A stretch of DNA of 11,839 nucleotides from Methylococcaceae bacterium (GCA_947506075.1 CANNNN010000050.1:1-11839), one strand, 5' to 3'; shown: positions 1 to 7,585, numbered from the stretch's first letter. Translations and numbers: made by a program. The notes: a model not told the origin generated them from the letters alone.

Positions 1-2
1 CC

Positions 3-30
3 ATAATCCGTTACAATCAGAAAAAATCAA
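3..30. repeat. Fragment of a dispersed intergenic repeat
   Basis: The segment around ATCCGTTAC-A-ATCAGAAAAA recurs almost unchanged at 7511-7532 in the same orientation, with G for A in the middle and one A fewer. Both copies lie in non-coding DNA. This fits a decayed dispersed repeat, but two copies in one window cannot define its ends. Confidence 0.45.
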
Positions 31-81
31 TCGGTTTTGAAGCATTAATAGGAAATGGTGGTTTAAGCACTTTTAAAAAAA

Positions 82-110
82 AGGGTTCCCATTTTCGGTA
101 TGGAAACCCT
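82..110 (-). terminator. Rho-independent terminator of the HtrA protease gene
   Basis: A stem of nine positions with one mismatch (82-90 against 102-110) lies 30 bases past the protease stop codon. Read on the minus strand it is followed directly by a run of eight T (complement of 74-81 region), the classical intrinsic terminator form. The plus strand also has a T run (115-120) after the same stem, so it may work in both directions. Confidence 0.8.
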
Positions 111-141
111 GCTGTTTTTTATAAGTTGGAAATCCGACGGA

Positions 142-1545
142 TTATTTATCTACTTTAATCGCCAGAAATATTGGGTTGCCCTGACGCTGTATTAAAACTG
201 CGACTGATTTGCCGACTGGGAGTTTTTGGATTATTTTGTCAAACTCAGCCGCATTGCGGATAACAGTGTTCTGGATGCGTAAAATCACATCGCCACGCTG
301 GATGCCGCCCTCCTTGGCGGTCCCCTTCGCAACATCCTGCACTAATACGCCGTTTTTAGGTAGCTGTAACGTTGTTCTTTGTGCGTCGGTCAAATCAATG
401 ACATTAATGCCCAGGCGATTATGGGGGAGTTTGGGTGCAGCTTTTTCTTCCGCCAATTTATCAATTTCATCCGGCAACAATCCTACGGTAAATTCAATGT
501 TTTTTGTCTCACCTTGTCTGATGATTTTTAAGGTGGCTTTGTCATTGATTGGAGTTATGCCGACCATAGGAGGTAAATCACCGGAGGCTTCAATCTGCTG
601 ACCATTATATTCGGTGATGATGTCGCCAATCTGTAATTCGGCTTTTTCTGCAGGACTGCCGGGCAGTACTTTGGAAATCAACGCGCCCTGAGGTTTCTTC
701 ATGCCGAAGGATTCAGCCAGTTCACGCGTCACGTCCTGTATCTGTACGCCTAGCCAACCGTGTGCAGCTTTACCGGTAACTTTTATTTGATTAACGACAT
801 TCATCACGACATCCATCGGTATCGCGAATGAAAGTCCCATAAAGCCGCCGGTACGACTATATATTTGGGAATTTATGCCGACGACTTTGCCTTCCATGTT
901 AAATAGCGGCCCACCTGAATTGTCGGGATTGATGGCCACATCGGTCTGGATAAACGGCACATAATTCCCGCCGGGCAAGCTGCGGCCTTTGGCGCTGACG
1001 ATGCCGGCCGTCACTGATTGCTCAAAACCAAACGGTGAACCTATCGCCAAAACCCATTCGCCGACCTGTAGTTTATCGGGTGCGCCAATGGTCACTGCGG
1101 GCAAGTCTTTGGCTTCGACTTTTAATAATGCAACATCGGTACGCTCATCGGAACCGATGACTTTGGCAAGCAACTCCCGACGATCGGAAAACTTGACCAC
1201 GATTTCATCGGCATCTTTGACGACATGATGATTGGTCAAGATGTAACCATCCGCTGAAATAATAAAACCGGAACCTAATGAGGTCGTATCCCGGGGTACA
1301 ATCCCGCCACCTTGTTCATTTAAAAAGCGCTTAAAAAACTCTTCCATTTCGGGAGGCATGCCTTCCGGCAACTGCTGTTGTTCAGGCGCATTTTCAGCTT
1401 CGGGCTGCGCTTTTTGTGTGGTGCTGATGTTGACCACGGCAACGCCATTAGTTTTTACCATTTCGGTAAAATCCGGTAATTGTGCAAATACGTTTTGATT
1501 AAACAAAACGAGCAGAAAAAAACACCCCTTAACTAGGTTAAACAT
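142..1545 (-). CDS. Periplasmic Do/HtrA-family serine endoprotease (DegQ/MucD type)
   Basis: This is a 467-residue trypsin-fold protease with two PDZ domains, the usual size for the DegP/DegQ/MucD group. The family degrades or chaperones misfolded envelope proteins. Residues 1-21 form a signal peptide ending VFA before Gln22. The catalytic triad is visible as His107 (TNHHVV), Asp137 (ERTDVAL) and Ser210 (NSGGPLFN). PDZ1 spans about 263-355 (start GWLGVQIQDVT) and PDZ2 about 375-465 (start RLGINVIDL). An acidic and Gln/Pro-rich stretch at 46-80 precedes the protease core, as in the LA loop of this family. Oddly, the residue two before the catalytic Ser is Asp208, where Gly is expected (usual GNSGG). 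The start is supported by an AGAGG ribosome site about six bases upstream. It sits next to nadB, as mucD-type genes often do, but without the sigma-E genes that usually lie between. Family is certain; the choice between DegQ, DegP and MucD is not. Confidence 0.93.
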   Translation of the reverse strand: MFNLVKGCFFLLVLFNQNVFAQLPDFTEMVKTNGVAVVNISTTQKAQPEAENAPEQQQLPEGMPPEMEEFFKRFLNEQGGGIVPRDTTSLGSGFIISADGYILTNHHVVKDADEIVVKFSDRRELLAKVIGSDERTDVALLKVEAKDLPAVTIGAPDKLQVGEWVLAIGSPFGFEQSVTAGIVSAKGRSLPGGNYVPFIQTDVAINPDNSGGPLFNMEGKVVGINSQIYSRTGGFMGLSFAIPMDVVMNVVNQIKVTGKAAHGWLGVQIQDVTRELAESFGMKKPQGALISKVLPGSPAEKAELQIGDIITEYNGQQIEASGDLPPMVGITPINDKATLKIIRQGETKNIEFTVGLLPDEIDKLAEEKAAPKLPHNRLGINVIDLTDAQRTTLQLPKNGVLVQDVAKGTAKEGGIQRGDVILRIQNTVIRNAAEFDKIIQKLPVGKSVAVLIQRQGNPIFLAIKVDK

Positions 1546-1601
1546 AAGAACCTCTGTTTAATTAACAAAATATCGTAAGTTGAAAATAACAACCAAAAAA
1601 A

Positions 1602-1629
1602 TTGCTATCACACTAAAAAGCTTTATTAT
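1602..1629 (+). promoter_or_regulatory. Candidate sigma-70 promoter for nadB
   Basis: TTGCTA (1602-1607) and TATTAT (1624-1629) are separated by 16 bases and point into nadB, which would give a leader of roughly 65 bases. The match is fair, not strong. The 156-base spacer must also hold the divergent protease promoter, which I could not pick out. Confidence 0.3.
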
Positions 1630-1701
1630 CCATAATCAACGACAACTAAGCCACTTTACCCATAAATTCCCTCTCATTTAATCACTGACTATCATTACTT
1701 A

Positions 1702-3312
1702 ATGCCCCATTCCCAAAATTACGATGTCCTTATTATTGGCAGTGGCGGCGCCGGCCTAAGCTTGGCGCTTAAACTTGCAGATCATTCACTGCGAATTGCG
1801 GTTCTGTCGAAATTCTCGTTGACGATGGCTAGCACCTATTATGCGCAAGGCGGTATATCCGCTGTCTTCGGTGCCGATGACTCGCTAGAATCGCATATTG
1901 ACGATACACTGGATGCCGGTGCCGGACTGTGTGATCCCGAAATTGTCAGGCTAACCGTGACCCACGGCAAAAGTTCGATAGATTGGCTACGGGAACAGGG
2001 CGTGGTTTTTACCGAGGAACAAAATGCATCCGGGGAAGTACAGCTGCATTTGAATCGGGAAGGTGGGCATTCTCACCGTCGCATCGTGCATACCGCCGAT
2101 GCGACGGGTAAGGCGGTGTCGCTTTCGCTGATCGAACGCGCTCGGGAACATGACAATATTGAACTGTTTGAGCACCATAATGTGGTGGAGTTAATTACCG
2201 ATTCCCGGAGTGATGAAAATCGGATTTTGGGTGCCTACGTTTTGGATGTAAAAAAACAGCAGGTCAGGACGATAGCGGCTCGTGTTGTTGTGCTGGCGAC
2301 AGGCGGCGCTAGCAAGGCTTATCTGTACAGTACCAATCCGCAAAGCTCAACCGGTGATGGTATCGCTTTGGCCTGGCGAGCAGGTTGTCGCGTCAGTAAC
2401 ATGGAGTTCATGCAATTCCATCCGACTTGTCTTTATCATCCACATGCGCAATCTTTCCTGATCAGTGAAGCGGTAAGAGGCGAGGGCGGCAAACTGATTT
2501 TGCCGGACGGCTCACCGTTCATGCAGGATTTTGATGCCAGGGAAGAATTGGCGCCTCGTGATATTGTCGCTAGGGCCATCGATCACGAAATGAAAAAACG
2601 CGGCATAGACTGTGTGTATTTAGATATTAGTCACAAACCGGAAATGTTCATACTTGAGCATTTTCCGACGATTTACCAGCAGTGTCTTGAATATGACATA
2701 GATATTACCAAGCAGCCTATTCCCGTCGTGCCGGCCGCGCATTATACCTGTGGCGGCGTGTTAACCGACAGCTATGCGCGCACCGACATTACTAACCTCT
2801 ATGCGATAGGGGAGGTTGCTTGTACCGGTCTGCACGGTGCCAACCGCATGGCCAGCAACTCGTTACTGGAATGTTTGGTGTTTGCAGAGCGGGCCAGCGA
2901 GGATATTTTGCAGAAACTCCCCGGGATTCTGCCTCCACCGGTAATTCCTGACTGGGATGAATCAAAAGTCAGTGATTCCGATGAAGAAGTGGTTGTTTCT
3001 CATAACTGGGAAGAGCTGCGTCGATTTATGTGGGACTATGTCGGCATCGTCAGGACTGATAAACGCTTAAGCCGGGCCATGAGCCGTGTCGAATTGCTGC
3101 AAAAGGAAATTGCCGAATATTATGGTAATTTTCGCGTTACCAGCGATTTGCTGGAGTTGCGTAATCTGGTCATCGTCGCAGAATTGATTATCCGTTGCGC
3201 TCAGCAGCGTAAGGAAAGTCGGGGATTGCACTACACGCTGGATTATCCGGAAACCGATGATAGCAAACCTGCACAGAATACGGTTTTGACGCCGGAACTC
3301 AACAAAAAATAA
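1702..3312 (+). CDS. nadB: L-aspartate oxidase
   Basis: NadB oxidises L-aspartate to iminoaspartate with FAD, which NadA then condenses with dihydroxyacetone phosphate to quinolinate, the first step of de novo NAD synthesis; it acts in the cytoplasm. The 536 residues match the family length. The FAD Rossmann motif GSGGAGL is at 13-19. The succinate-dehydrogenase-type active site is intact: Glu120 (REGGHSHRRIVH), His240 (FMQFHPT), Arg286 (PRDIVARAI), His347 (HYTCGG) and Arg382 (GANRMASNSLLE). These equal E. coli Glu121, His244, Arg290, His351 and Arg386 with a nearly constant offset. The C-terminal helical domain spans about 435-515 (WEELRRFMWDYVGIVR). The ATG at 1702 has no clear ribosome site but gives the expected N-terminus just before the FAD motif. 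The gene is apparently transcribed alone, as nadA and nadC are not adjacent. Confidence 0.96.
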   Translation: MPHSQNYDVLIIGSGGAGLSLALKLADHSLRIAVLSKFSLTMASTYYAQGGISAVFGADDSLESHIDDTLDAGAGLCDPEIVRLTVTHGKSSIDWLREQGVVFTEEQNASGEVQLHLNREGGHSHRRIVHTADATGKAVSLSLIERAREHDNIELFEHHNVVELITDSRSDENRILGAYVLDVKKQQVRTIAARVVVLATGGASKAYLYSTNPQSSTGDGIALAWRAGCRVSNMEFMQFHPTCLYHPHAQSFLISEAVRGEGGKLILPDGSPFMQDFDAREELAPRDIVARAIDHEMKKRGIDCVYLDISHKPEMFILEHFPTIYQQCLEYDIDITKQPIPVVPAAHYTCGGVLTDSYARTDITNLYAIGEVACTGLHGANRMASNSLLECLVFAERASEDILQKLPGILPPPVIPDWDESKVSDSDEEVVVSHNWEELRRFMWDYVGIVRTDKRLSRAMSRVELLQKEIAEYYGNFRVTSDLLELRNLVIVAELIIRCAQQRKESRGLHYTLDYPETDDSKPAQNTVLTPELNKK

Positions 3313-3350
3313 TCCCGCATTAACTCCATAGAAAAATGGAACGCGGATTA
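3310..3350 (+). terminator. Stem-loop at the 3' end of nadB
   Basis: Starting inside the stop codon, TAATCCCGC (3310-3318) pairs with GCGGATTA (3343-3350) with one bulged base, and an inner stem TCCAT/ATGGA (3324-3328, 3336-3340) closes the top. There is no T run, so this could be a weak terminator, an mRNA-stabilising hairpin or a repeat remnant. Confidence 0.35.
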
Positions 3351-3397
3351 AACGGATAATTACTGATTTACAAACGTATGGAAAAAGACCTTCAGCG

Positions 3398-3450
3398 CTT
3401 AAAGAAATCCGTGTAAACCTGTATAATCCTTATGCTCTGAATCAGATCAG
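3398..3450. repeat. Possible decayed copy of an intergenic repeat
   Basis: The stretch with AAATCCGTGTAAACCTGT resembles AAATCTGTGTTAATCAGT at 7533-7550. Both lie in gene-free DNA. The match is partial, and I treat it as a degenerate relative of the same repeat. The remaining bases to 3557 hold nothing else that I recognise. Confidence 0.25.
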
Positions 3451-3557
3451 TGGGGTATTATGTGTTGCTATTTTCCTTGCATGCATTTTGTGACGTGTTC
3501 AGTTTTTCAAGCGTTTCGATGGGGAGTGTGTCAGCTTTGTTCATATGTTAAAACCAG

Positions 3558-3950
3558 CTAAGGCTTTAATAGTCGTTCGAGTGTCAACGCCGCATTTTCA
3601 CAGTCTATCGCTGATTTTTCTACGCGACTTCGTAATAAAAAGCTACTGTTTAAGCCGTCAAGATCACGAGAAACGTATTCGTTAAGATCTGCGCAAATCT
3701 GCTGCATATGCTGCTCCGCTTGAATTAAGGCCTCGGGTTTAATCGCATCATCGGAATCCAGTATCATCATCACTTTACTGGTCATTCGGTTTTGCAACCG
3801 GAACACTTCTTCTACATGATGTTCAAAATCTTCGCGTGACTGACCGTTTGCGCCATACCCACCAAAAACAGAACCGGCACAACCTGATATTAACGTAGCC
3901 ATAGTAAGTGTCACTAAGTTTTGAACAATAACCAAACCTTTTATATTCAT
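3558..3950 (-). CDS. Small predicted lipoprotein of unknown function
   Basis: I do not recognise this protein. The frame is open from 3998 (146 residues), but I favour the Met at 3950, giving about 130 residues. That start places a Lys directly before a hydrophobic stretch ending in the lipobox LISG-Cys, so the Cys at residue 24 would be lipidated and the protein exported and membrane-anchored. A promoter-like pair just upstream (4004-4032) would start the transcript at about 3997, leaving no leader for the longer form, which also lacks a ribosome site. The mature part is short, Gly-rich for ten residues, then helical and charged (FEHHVEEVFRLQNRM; ALTLERLL), with two Cys besides the lipid Cys. 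It stands alone, divergent from the GTPase-like gene. Lipoprotein call is good; function is unknown. Confidence 0.7.
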   Translation of the reverse strand: MNIKGLVIVQNLVTLTMATLISGCAGSVFGGYGANGQSREDFEHHVEEVFRLQNRMTSKVMMILDSDDAIKPEALIQAEQHMQQICADLNEYVSRDLDGLNSSFLLRSRVEKSAIDCENAALTLERLLKP

Positions 3951-4003
3951 CATTTGTTTTTTTAAACCACGTTTCCTAAAGCCTGTTGTGTAAATCATAA
4001 TAT

Positions 4004-4032
4004 ACTATATATCAAGCTTCTTTGAGCATCAA
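4004..4032 (-). promoter_or_regulatory. Candidate promoter for the small lipoprotein gene
   Basis: On the minus strand TTGATG (4027-4032) and TATAGT (4004-4009) are 17 bases apart. Transcription would begin near 3996-3998. This supports starting translation at 3950 and not 3998. Confidence 0.45.
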
Positions 4033-4080
4033 AAGAACAATATCTACACCTTCATCTCTCTATTTCAGGTGGCAAAGTGC

Positions 4081-4109
4081 CTGATTATTCCTGCTGTTTT
4101 TTATATAAT
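4081..4109 (+). promoter_or_regulatory. Candidate promoter for the GTPase-like operon
   Basis: A perfect TATAAT (4104-4109) is preceded at 17 bases by CTGATT (4081-4086), a poor -35 box. A second TATACT is at 4126-4131. An imperfect palindrome with GGCA/TGCC arms (4071-4081) abuts the -35 position and could be an operator, though nothing proves it. Confidence 0.3.
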
Positions 4110-4180
4110 TCGCTGGTTCTGGGTGTATACTCCGTTACCCCTTTAGCCAATGAACACTCAACAAATACGGTGTCAAACTG

Positions 4181-5575
4181 ATGACTGAAAAGACAGTAAG
4201 CAAATACCTGCTAAACCTTGAAAAACACTTCGCCGCTGACAATCCGGTATTATTGAAAGCGTCAAAAGTATTCCAGGAACTCGATCAAATTGAATACGAT
4301 CTCGGACTCATCGACATGGAGCAGACGACGGCCAGTAAAAACTCATGGTGGCCTATTATCAGTTTGATTGGCGGCAATTCAACGGCCAAATCCCGATTTA
4401 TTAATACTTATCTGGACTCGGATAATCAGTTTTCCGGTATTCAGACAGCCAGTCATAAATTTACGGTCTTATTGCATAATAATCAGTCCAGCCAGGCAAC
4501 CTTGCCCGGGACTGCATTGGACGTGGACCATCGGTTTCCGTTTTATCAAATCAGCAATAAAATAGAACAGCAACAGGAAGGCGAGGGCGATCGGATTAAT
4601 TCTTATCTGGAATTAAAAACCCTCAATAGTAGCCGCCTAAAAAGTAAGTTGTTCATCGATACACCCAACATCAGCGCTGCTCCGTCCAATCCGGTTATGT
4701 CGCTGTTAGCAAGACATAGTATCGAGAATGCAGATTTGGTTTTGGTTTTTACCGATATATTTGATTCAACATCGCCACTGGTTGATGAAATCATAGCAAA
4801 CATCGCTCTGCATCAGGATTCCAATAAATTTGTTTATTTGATAGATAGGCCGACAGGCATGCCGAATTCGCCGACCAGCAACGAAATCATCTCTACCTGG
4901 CAAAGAAAATTGGCCGGATTGGGCTTGAATACTGGGCAGTTTATTGTATTGCCTAGTTCTGACAGTGGCGTTAATATTCAAAACTCAACAGAGTACGCTG
5001 CGCTAGATCAGCGCATAGTCAATGTAGGTCATGACCGCAGTTACCGGGTTTTGAATTCGCTGGAAAAAAATGTTCGCGAAATTAATAACGTGGTGATGCC
5101 GGAAGTAAAAAAGGCCATCGGCCTGTGGAAAGAACGATCAGTCTTTTCCAGTTTGATTGTGCTGGGCTTTATTGCAACGCTGGCTATTTTTGCGGAAATT
5201 CAAGCCGGTATACTGGAGCTTCTGATAGATCCGATCATTGGACCGGTCATCATTGTTACGTTGATAGCCATCATGATCCCCTTACATGTGATTTTTAGTA
5301 AGATCCAGGCGAAGGTGATTATCAATCAGTTGAATGTTCGGCAAAAAGAGCTACATTTGATGGAGAATTTGGCCGGTATATTTGAAAAAAGTGTTACTTT
5401 CAGTCGGATGCTGTTGCCGATTTCCGAGCCGATGGGGTGGAATAAAAAAACAAAACTCCAGTTGACTCAGATCTCTAATAAAACTAGAGAGTTGGTGCAG
5501 TTATTGAACGATAATTTTAGTACCTATGATGGTCTATCCTTAACCGGGCATTCGGATTCAGAGGATTTTAAATAG
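4181..5575 (+). CDS. Dynamin/EHD-like P-loop membrane protein with altered GTPase motifs
   Basis: This 464-residue protein has the outline of a bacterial dynamin/EHD-like GTPase, a family that binds and reshapes membranes. An N-terminal helical part (1-55) precedes a P-loop-like GGNSTAKS (64-71) followed by RFINTYL. A switch-I-like Thr lies in GIQTASHKFTVL (87-98), and a Walker-B-like FIDTPNIS (159-165) follows a beta strand. Two hydrophobic segments (about 322-341 and 346-373) near the C-terminus would insert in the membrane, with a helical tail after them. Each nucleotide motif departs from consensus: Ala69 replaces the Gly before Lys, DTPN replaces DxPG, and the N/TKxD base-recognition motif is absent (LIDRPTGMP instead). 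It may bind nucleotide weakly or be a pseudo-GTPase. Homology is inferred from motif order only. It is followed after 25 bases by a polytopic membrane protein and probably co-transcribed. Confidence 0.75.
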   Translation: MTEKTVSKYLLNLEKHFAADNPVLLKASKVFQELDQIEYDLGLIDMEQTTASKNSWWPIISLIGGNSTAKSRFINTYLDSDNQFSGIQTASHKFTVLLHNNQSSQATLPGTALDVDHRFPFYQISNKIEQQQEGEGDRINSYLELKTLNSSRLKSKLFIDTPNISAAPSNPVMSLLARHSIENADLVLVFTDIFDSTSPLVDEIIANIALHQDSNKFVYLIDRPTGMPNSPTSNEIISTWQRKLAGLGLNTGQFIVLPSSDSGVNIQNSTEYAALDQRIVNVGHDRSYRVLNSLEKNVREINNVVMPEVKKAIGLWKERSVFSSLIVLGFIATLAIFAEIQAGILELLIDPIIGPVIIVTLIAIMIPLHVIFSKIQAKVIINQLNVRQKELHLMENLAGIFEKSVTFSRMLLPISEPMGWNKKTKLQLTQISNKTRELVQLLNDNFSTYDGLSLTGHSDSEDFK

Positions 5576-5600
5576 CTTGTAACGATATTTTTAGGTAACT

Positions 5601-6095
5601 ATGAATATTTTAAGGCAATATCTGCCGCTATGCTGGTTAAAAGGCAAGACGCTCAGGCTTCCAAGATCAGTCGATTTTTTTAAGCAAAATCTACTGTTCT
5701 ATTTTGTTGTTGGCTATTTGATGCAAGCCAACATGACTGATGACCCCATAGAGTCATTTGTCGAAGTCAGTATAGTGACGATATTAACGCTTATGTTTAT
5801 AGGCGTTATGTTGGTCCTTAACAGGGCTTTATACGCTTTTATACAAGTGGCCACTGCAATTATATTTTGTTCCAATTGTGTCGCCTTGTTTATCGTGCCG
5901 GTGATGATTTGGCTGACTGTCAGTGAAGATATTTTAAGTTATTATTTGTTGGGTTTGCTATTGTTTTGGGATTTTACGTTGGTCACTAACATTATCAGAC
6001 ATGTTCTAGCAATCAACGTTTATGCCAGTATGGTCTTGTCGTTGTTTTATTTTACAGTGACTTATTTGGGCGCCTTTGCGCTGGGGCAGTTGTAG
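5601..6095 (+). CDS. Polytopic inner-membrane protein, partner of the GTPase-like gene
   Basis: I do not recognise this 164-residue protein. About five hydrophobic segments are visible (roughly 29-43, 54-73, 79-105, 111-131 and 140-162), so almost the whole protein is membrane. The first 27 residues are positively charged (Arg5, Lys14, Lys16, Arg19, Arg22, Lys28), which places the N-terminus in the cytoplasm. The overall shape, a short basic lead and five packed helices, recalls Yip1-like membrane proteins, but I saw no diagnostic motif. The start is supported by AGGT a few bases before the ATG. It lies 25 bases behind the GTPase-like gene in the same direction and ends before an inverted repeat, so the two genes look like a closed operon and probably act together at the membrane. 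Confidence 0.8.
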   Translation: MNILRQYLPLCWLKGKTLRLPRSVDFFKQNLLFYFVVGYLMQANMTDDPIESFVEVSIVTILTLMFIGVMLVLNRALYAFIQVATAIIFCSNCVALFIVPVMIWLTVSEDILSYYLLGLLLFWDFTLVTNIIRHVLAINVYASMVLSLFYFTVTYLGAFALGQL

Positions 6096-6106
6096 TAAAA
6101 GCTATA

Positions 6107-6152
6107 TCCACAACGCCTAGCCTTCGACTGCACTTAGGACAGGCGTTGTGGA
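6107..6152. terminator. Long inverted repeat between convergent genes
   Basis: TCCACAACGCCT (6107-6118) is perfectly complementary to AGGCGTTGTGGA (6141-6152) around a 22-base loop. It lies between the stop codons of the membrane protein gene and trpS and probably serves both as a transcription end. It lacks a good T run on either side. The loop with CCTTCGACTGCACTTAGGAC resembles a palindromic CCTTCGAC...AGGAC element that I recall as recurring between genes in many bacteria. Confidence 0.6.
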
Positions 6153-6167
6153 CAATAAAAACATCAG

Positions 6168-7181
6168 TTACAAAGAAATTCTTGAAATTCCGACTGCTTT
6201 ACGTAATTCTTGCATAAACGGTACGCTTACAGCCCGAGCTTTTTGCGCACCGTCCTGTAATTGCTGTTCGATATGCTCCGGCGCTTGCATCAGTGCTTCA
6301 TAACGCTCTCTCGCGGGCGTAATGTGTTCATTAATATGTTCAAACAACACCTGTTTCATTTCACCCCAGCCGATGCCGGCGGCATAGCGCAGCCTTATTT
6401 GAGCCACTTCTGCCGGGGTCGCGAAAGCCTGATAAATGCCGAATAAGGTACAGTCCCCGGGGTCTTTGGGTTCACCCGGTTCCAGCGAATTGGTTTTAAT
6501 CTTGTTGATGAGTTTTTTTAATTTTTTCTCCGGTTCGAACAGCGGGATGGTATTGTTATAGCTCTTGCTCATCTTGCGTCCATCCATCCCCAGCAAGGTT
6601 GATGCATGTTCTTCAACAACCGCTTCCGGTAGCACAAAATGTTCGCCGTAGATGTGATTGAAACGTCCGGCCATATCTCTAGCCATTTCGATATGCTGAA
6701 TCTGATCCTTACCTACCGGGACTTTATTGGCATTAAACATCAGCATGTCGGCAGCCATTAAAATCGGATAGCTGAACAAGCCCATAGTGATGCCTTTATC
6801 GGCATCGTTTTCCCCGCCCTGCTCATTTTCGGAAACTGCCGCCTTATAGGCATGCGCCCTGTTCATCAGGCCCTTTGCCGTAACGCAGGTCAGCATCCAG
6901 GATAGCTCCAGAATTTCCGGCACATCGGACTGTCGATAGAAAACTGCATTCGATGTATCTAACCCTAAAGCCAGCCAGGTTGCAGCAATCTCAAGACTGG
7001 ACTGTCTGACTCTTTCCGGATCCTGACATTTAATCAGCGCATGGTAATCGGCCAGAAAATAAAAGGGCGTGACATTGGGATCCTTGCTTGCGGTAATGGC
7101 TGGTCTGATCGCGCCGACATAATTACCCAAATGCGGTGTACCCGTGGTGGTGATTCCAGTTAAAACGATCGCTTTATTCAT
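6168..7181 (-). CDS. trpS: Tryptophan--tRNA ligase
   Basis: This class I aminoacyl-tRNA synthetase charges tRNA-Trp with tryptophan using ATP in the cytoplasm. The 337 residues match the bacterial TrpS length. The HIGH-type signature is at 14-24 (GTPHLGNYVGA), and the KMSKS loop is exact at 203-207 within GMDGRKMSKSYNN. Other family marks are YFLADYHAL (41-49), the SYPILMAADML block (137-147) and VGKDQIQH (156-163), which bind tryptophan and ATP. An acidic insertion (SENEQGGENDADKG, 117-130) before MGLFSYP marks the longer variant common in proteobacteria. The ATG at 7181 gives a normal N-terminus six residues before the first strand's glycine, although the ribosome site is weak. It appears to be transcribed alone and converges on the upstream membrane operon. 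Confidence 0.97.
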   Translation of the reverse strand: MNKAIVLTGITTTGTPHLGNYVGAIRPAITASKDPNVTPFYFLADYHALIKCQDPERVRQSSLEIAATWLALGLDTSNAVFYRQSDVPEILELSWMLTCVTAKGLMNRAHAYKAAVSENEQGGENDADKGITMGLFSYPILMAADMLMFNANKVPVGKDQIQHIEMARDMAGRFNHIYGEHFVLPEAVVEEHASTLLGMDGRKMSKSYNNTIPLFEPEKKLKKLINKIKTNSLEPGEPKDPGDCTLFGIYQAFATPAEVAQIRLRYAAGIGWGEMKQVLFEHINEHITPARERYEALMQAPEHIEQQLQDGAQKARAVSVPFMQELRKAVGISRISL

Positions 7182-7370
7182 TAGATGATGCTCAAAAGTC
7201 CGATTATGTAAGATGTGAGGGGAACCATATTACATTGTCAGTTTAATTTCCAGTTGTAGCTGCGGATAAATTCATCTGTAAACCAAGAAAAATCACTTTT
7301 TTCACAAAAAAACACGAAAATTTCGAAGTTGGCCGGGGGAGTGCAGATTTCGCCTGCAAAGCAGAGCTGT

Positions 7371-7445
7371 AAGTAACTTAGCTTGATGCGTATCAGTTTT
7401 CGATACGGGAAGTAGAGCAACGCAGGAGTAGGGGTAAAGTTACTT
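7371..7445. repeat. Nested inverted repeat
   Basis: AAGTAACTT (7371-7379) and AAGTTACTT (7437-7445) are exact inverted copies. Inside them CGTATC (7389-7394) and GATACG (7402-7407) form a second exact stem with a seven-base loop. This could be a folded RNA, a miniature mobile element or a repeat relic. Confidence 0.5.
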
Positions 7446-7504
7446 GTGTAAATAGCAATGTCCTCAGGGAGAAGGAGCGCCATCCTTAATTCACCAATAT
7501 TGCC

Positions 7505-7585
7505 TTACCCCATCCGTTACGATCAGAAAAATCTGTGTTAATCAGTATCATCTGCGGTCTATTTTTTGGCTACAGATTAATTATG
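7505..7585. repeat. Dispersed intergenic repeat copy
   Basis: ATCCGTTACGATCAGAAAAA (7511-7530) matches the left edge of the window (6-26) with one substitution and one A missing. The following AAATCTGTGTTAATC and ATCTGCGG segments are echoed near 3410 and 7257. It lies wholly between genes. Confidence 0.45.

Noticed and set aside
209..601. 130-codon plus-strand frame opposite the protease gene
   Set aside because: Shadow of the HtrA frame, which holds the catalytic triad and PDZ domains.
1546..1600. Sigma-E-type promoter for the protease gene
   Set aside because: No GGAACTT/TCTGA-like pair at proper spacing was found on the minus strand of the spacer.
3951..3998. Longer start of the small lipoprotein at 3998
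   Set aside because: It puts sixteen extra residues before the signal sequence, lacks a ribosome site, and would coincide with the predicted transcription start.
7238..7483. 81-codon open frame on the minus strand between trpS and the lipoprotein gene
   Set aside because: No ribosome site or family features, many aromatic residues typical of AT-rich non-coding DNA, and it overlaps the nested inverted repeat and a repeat remnant.
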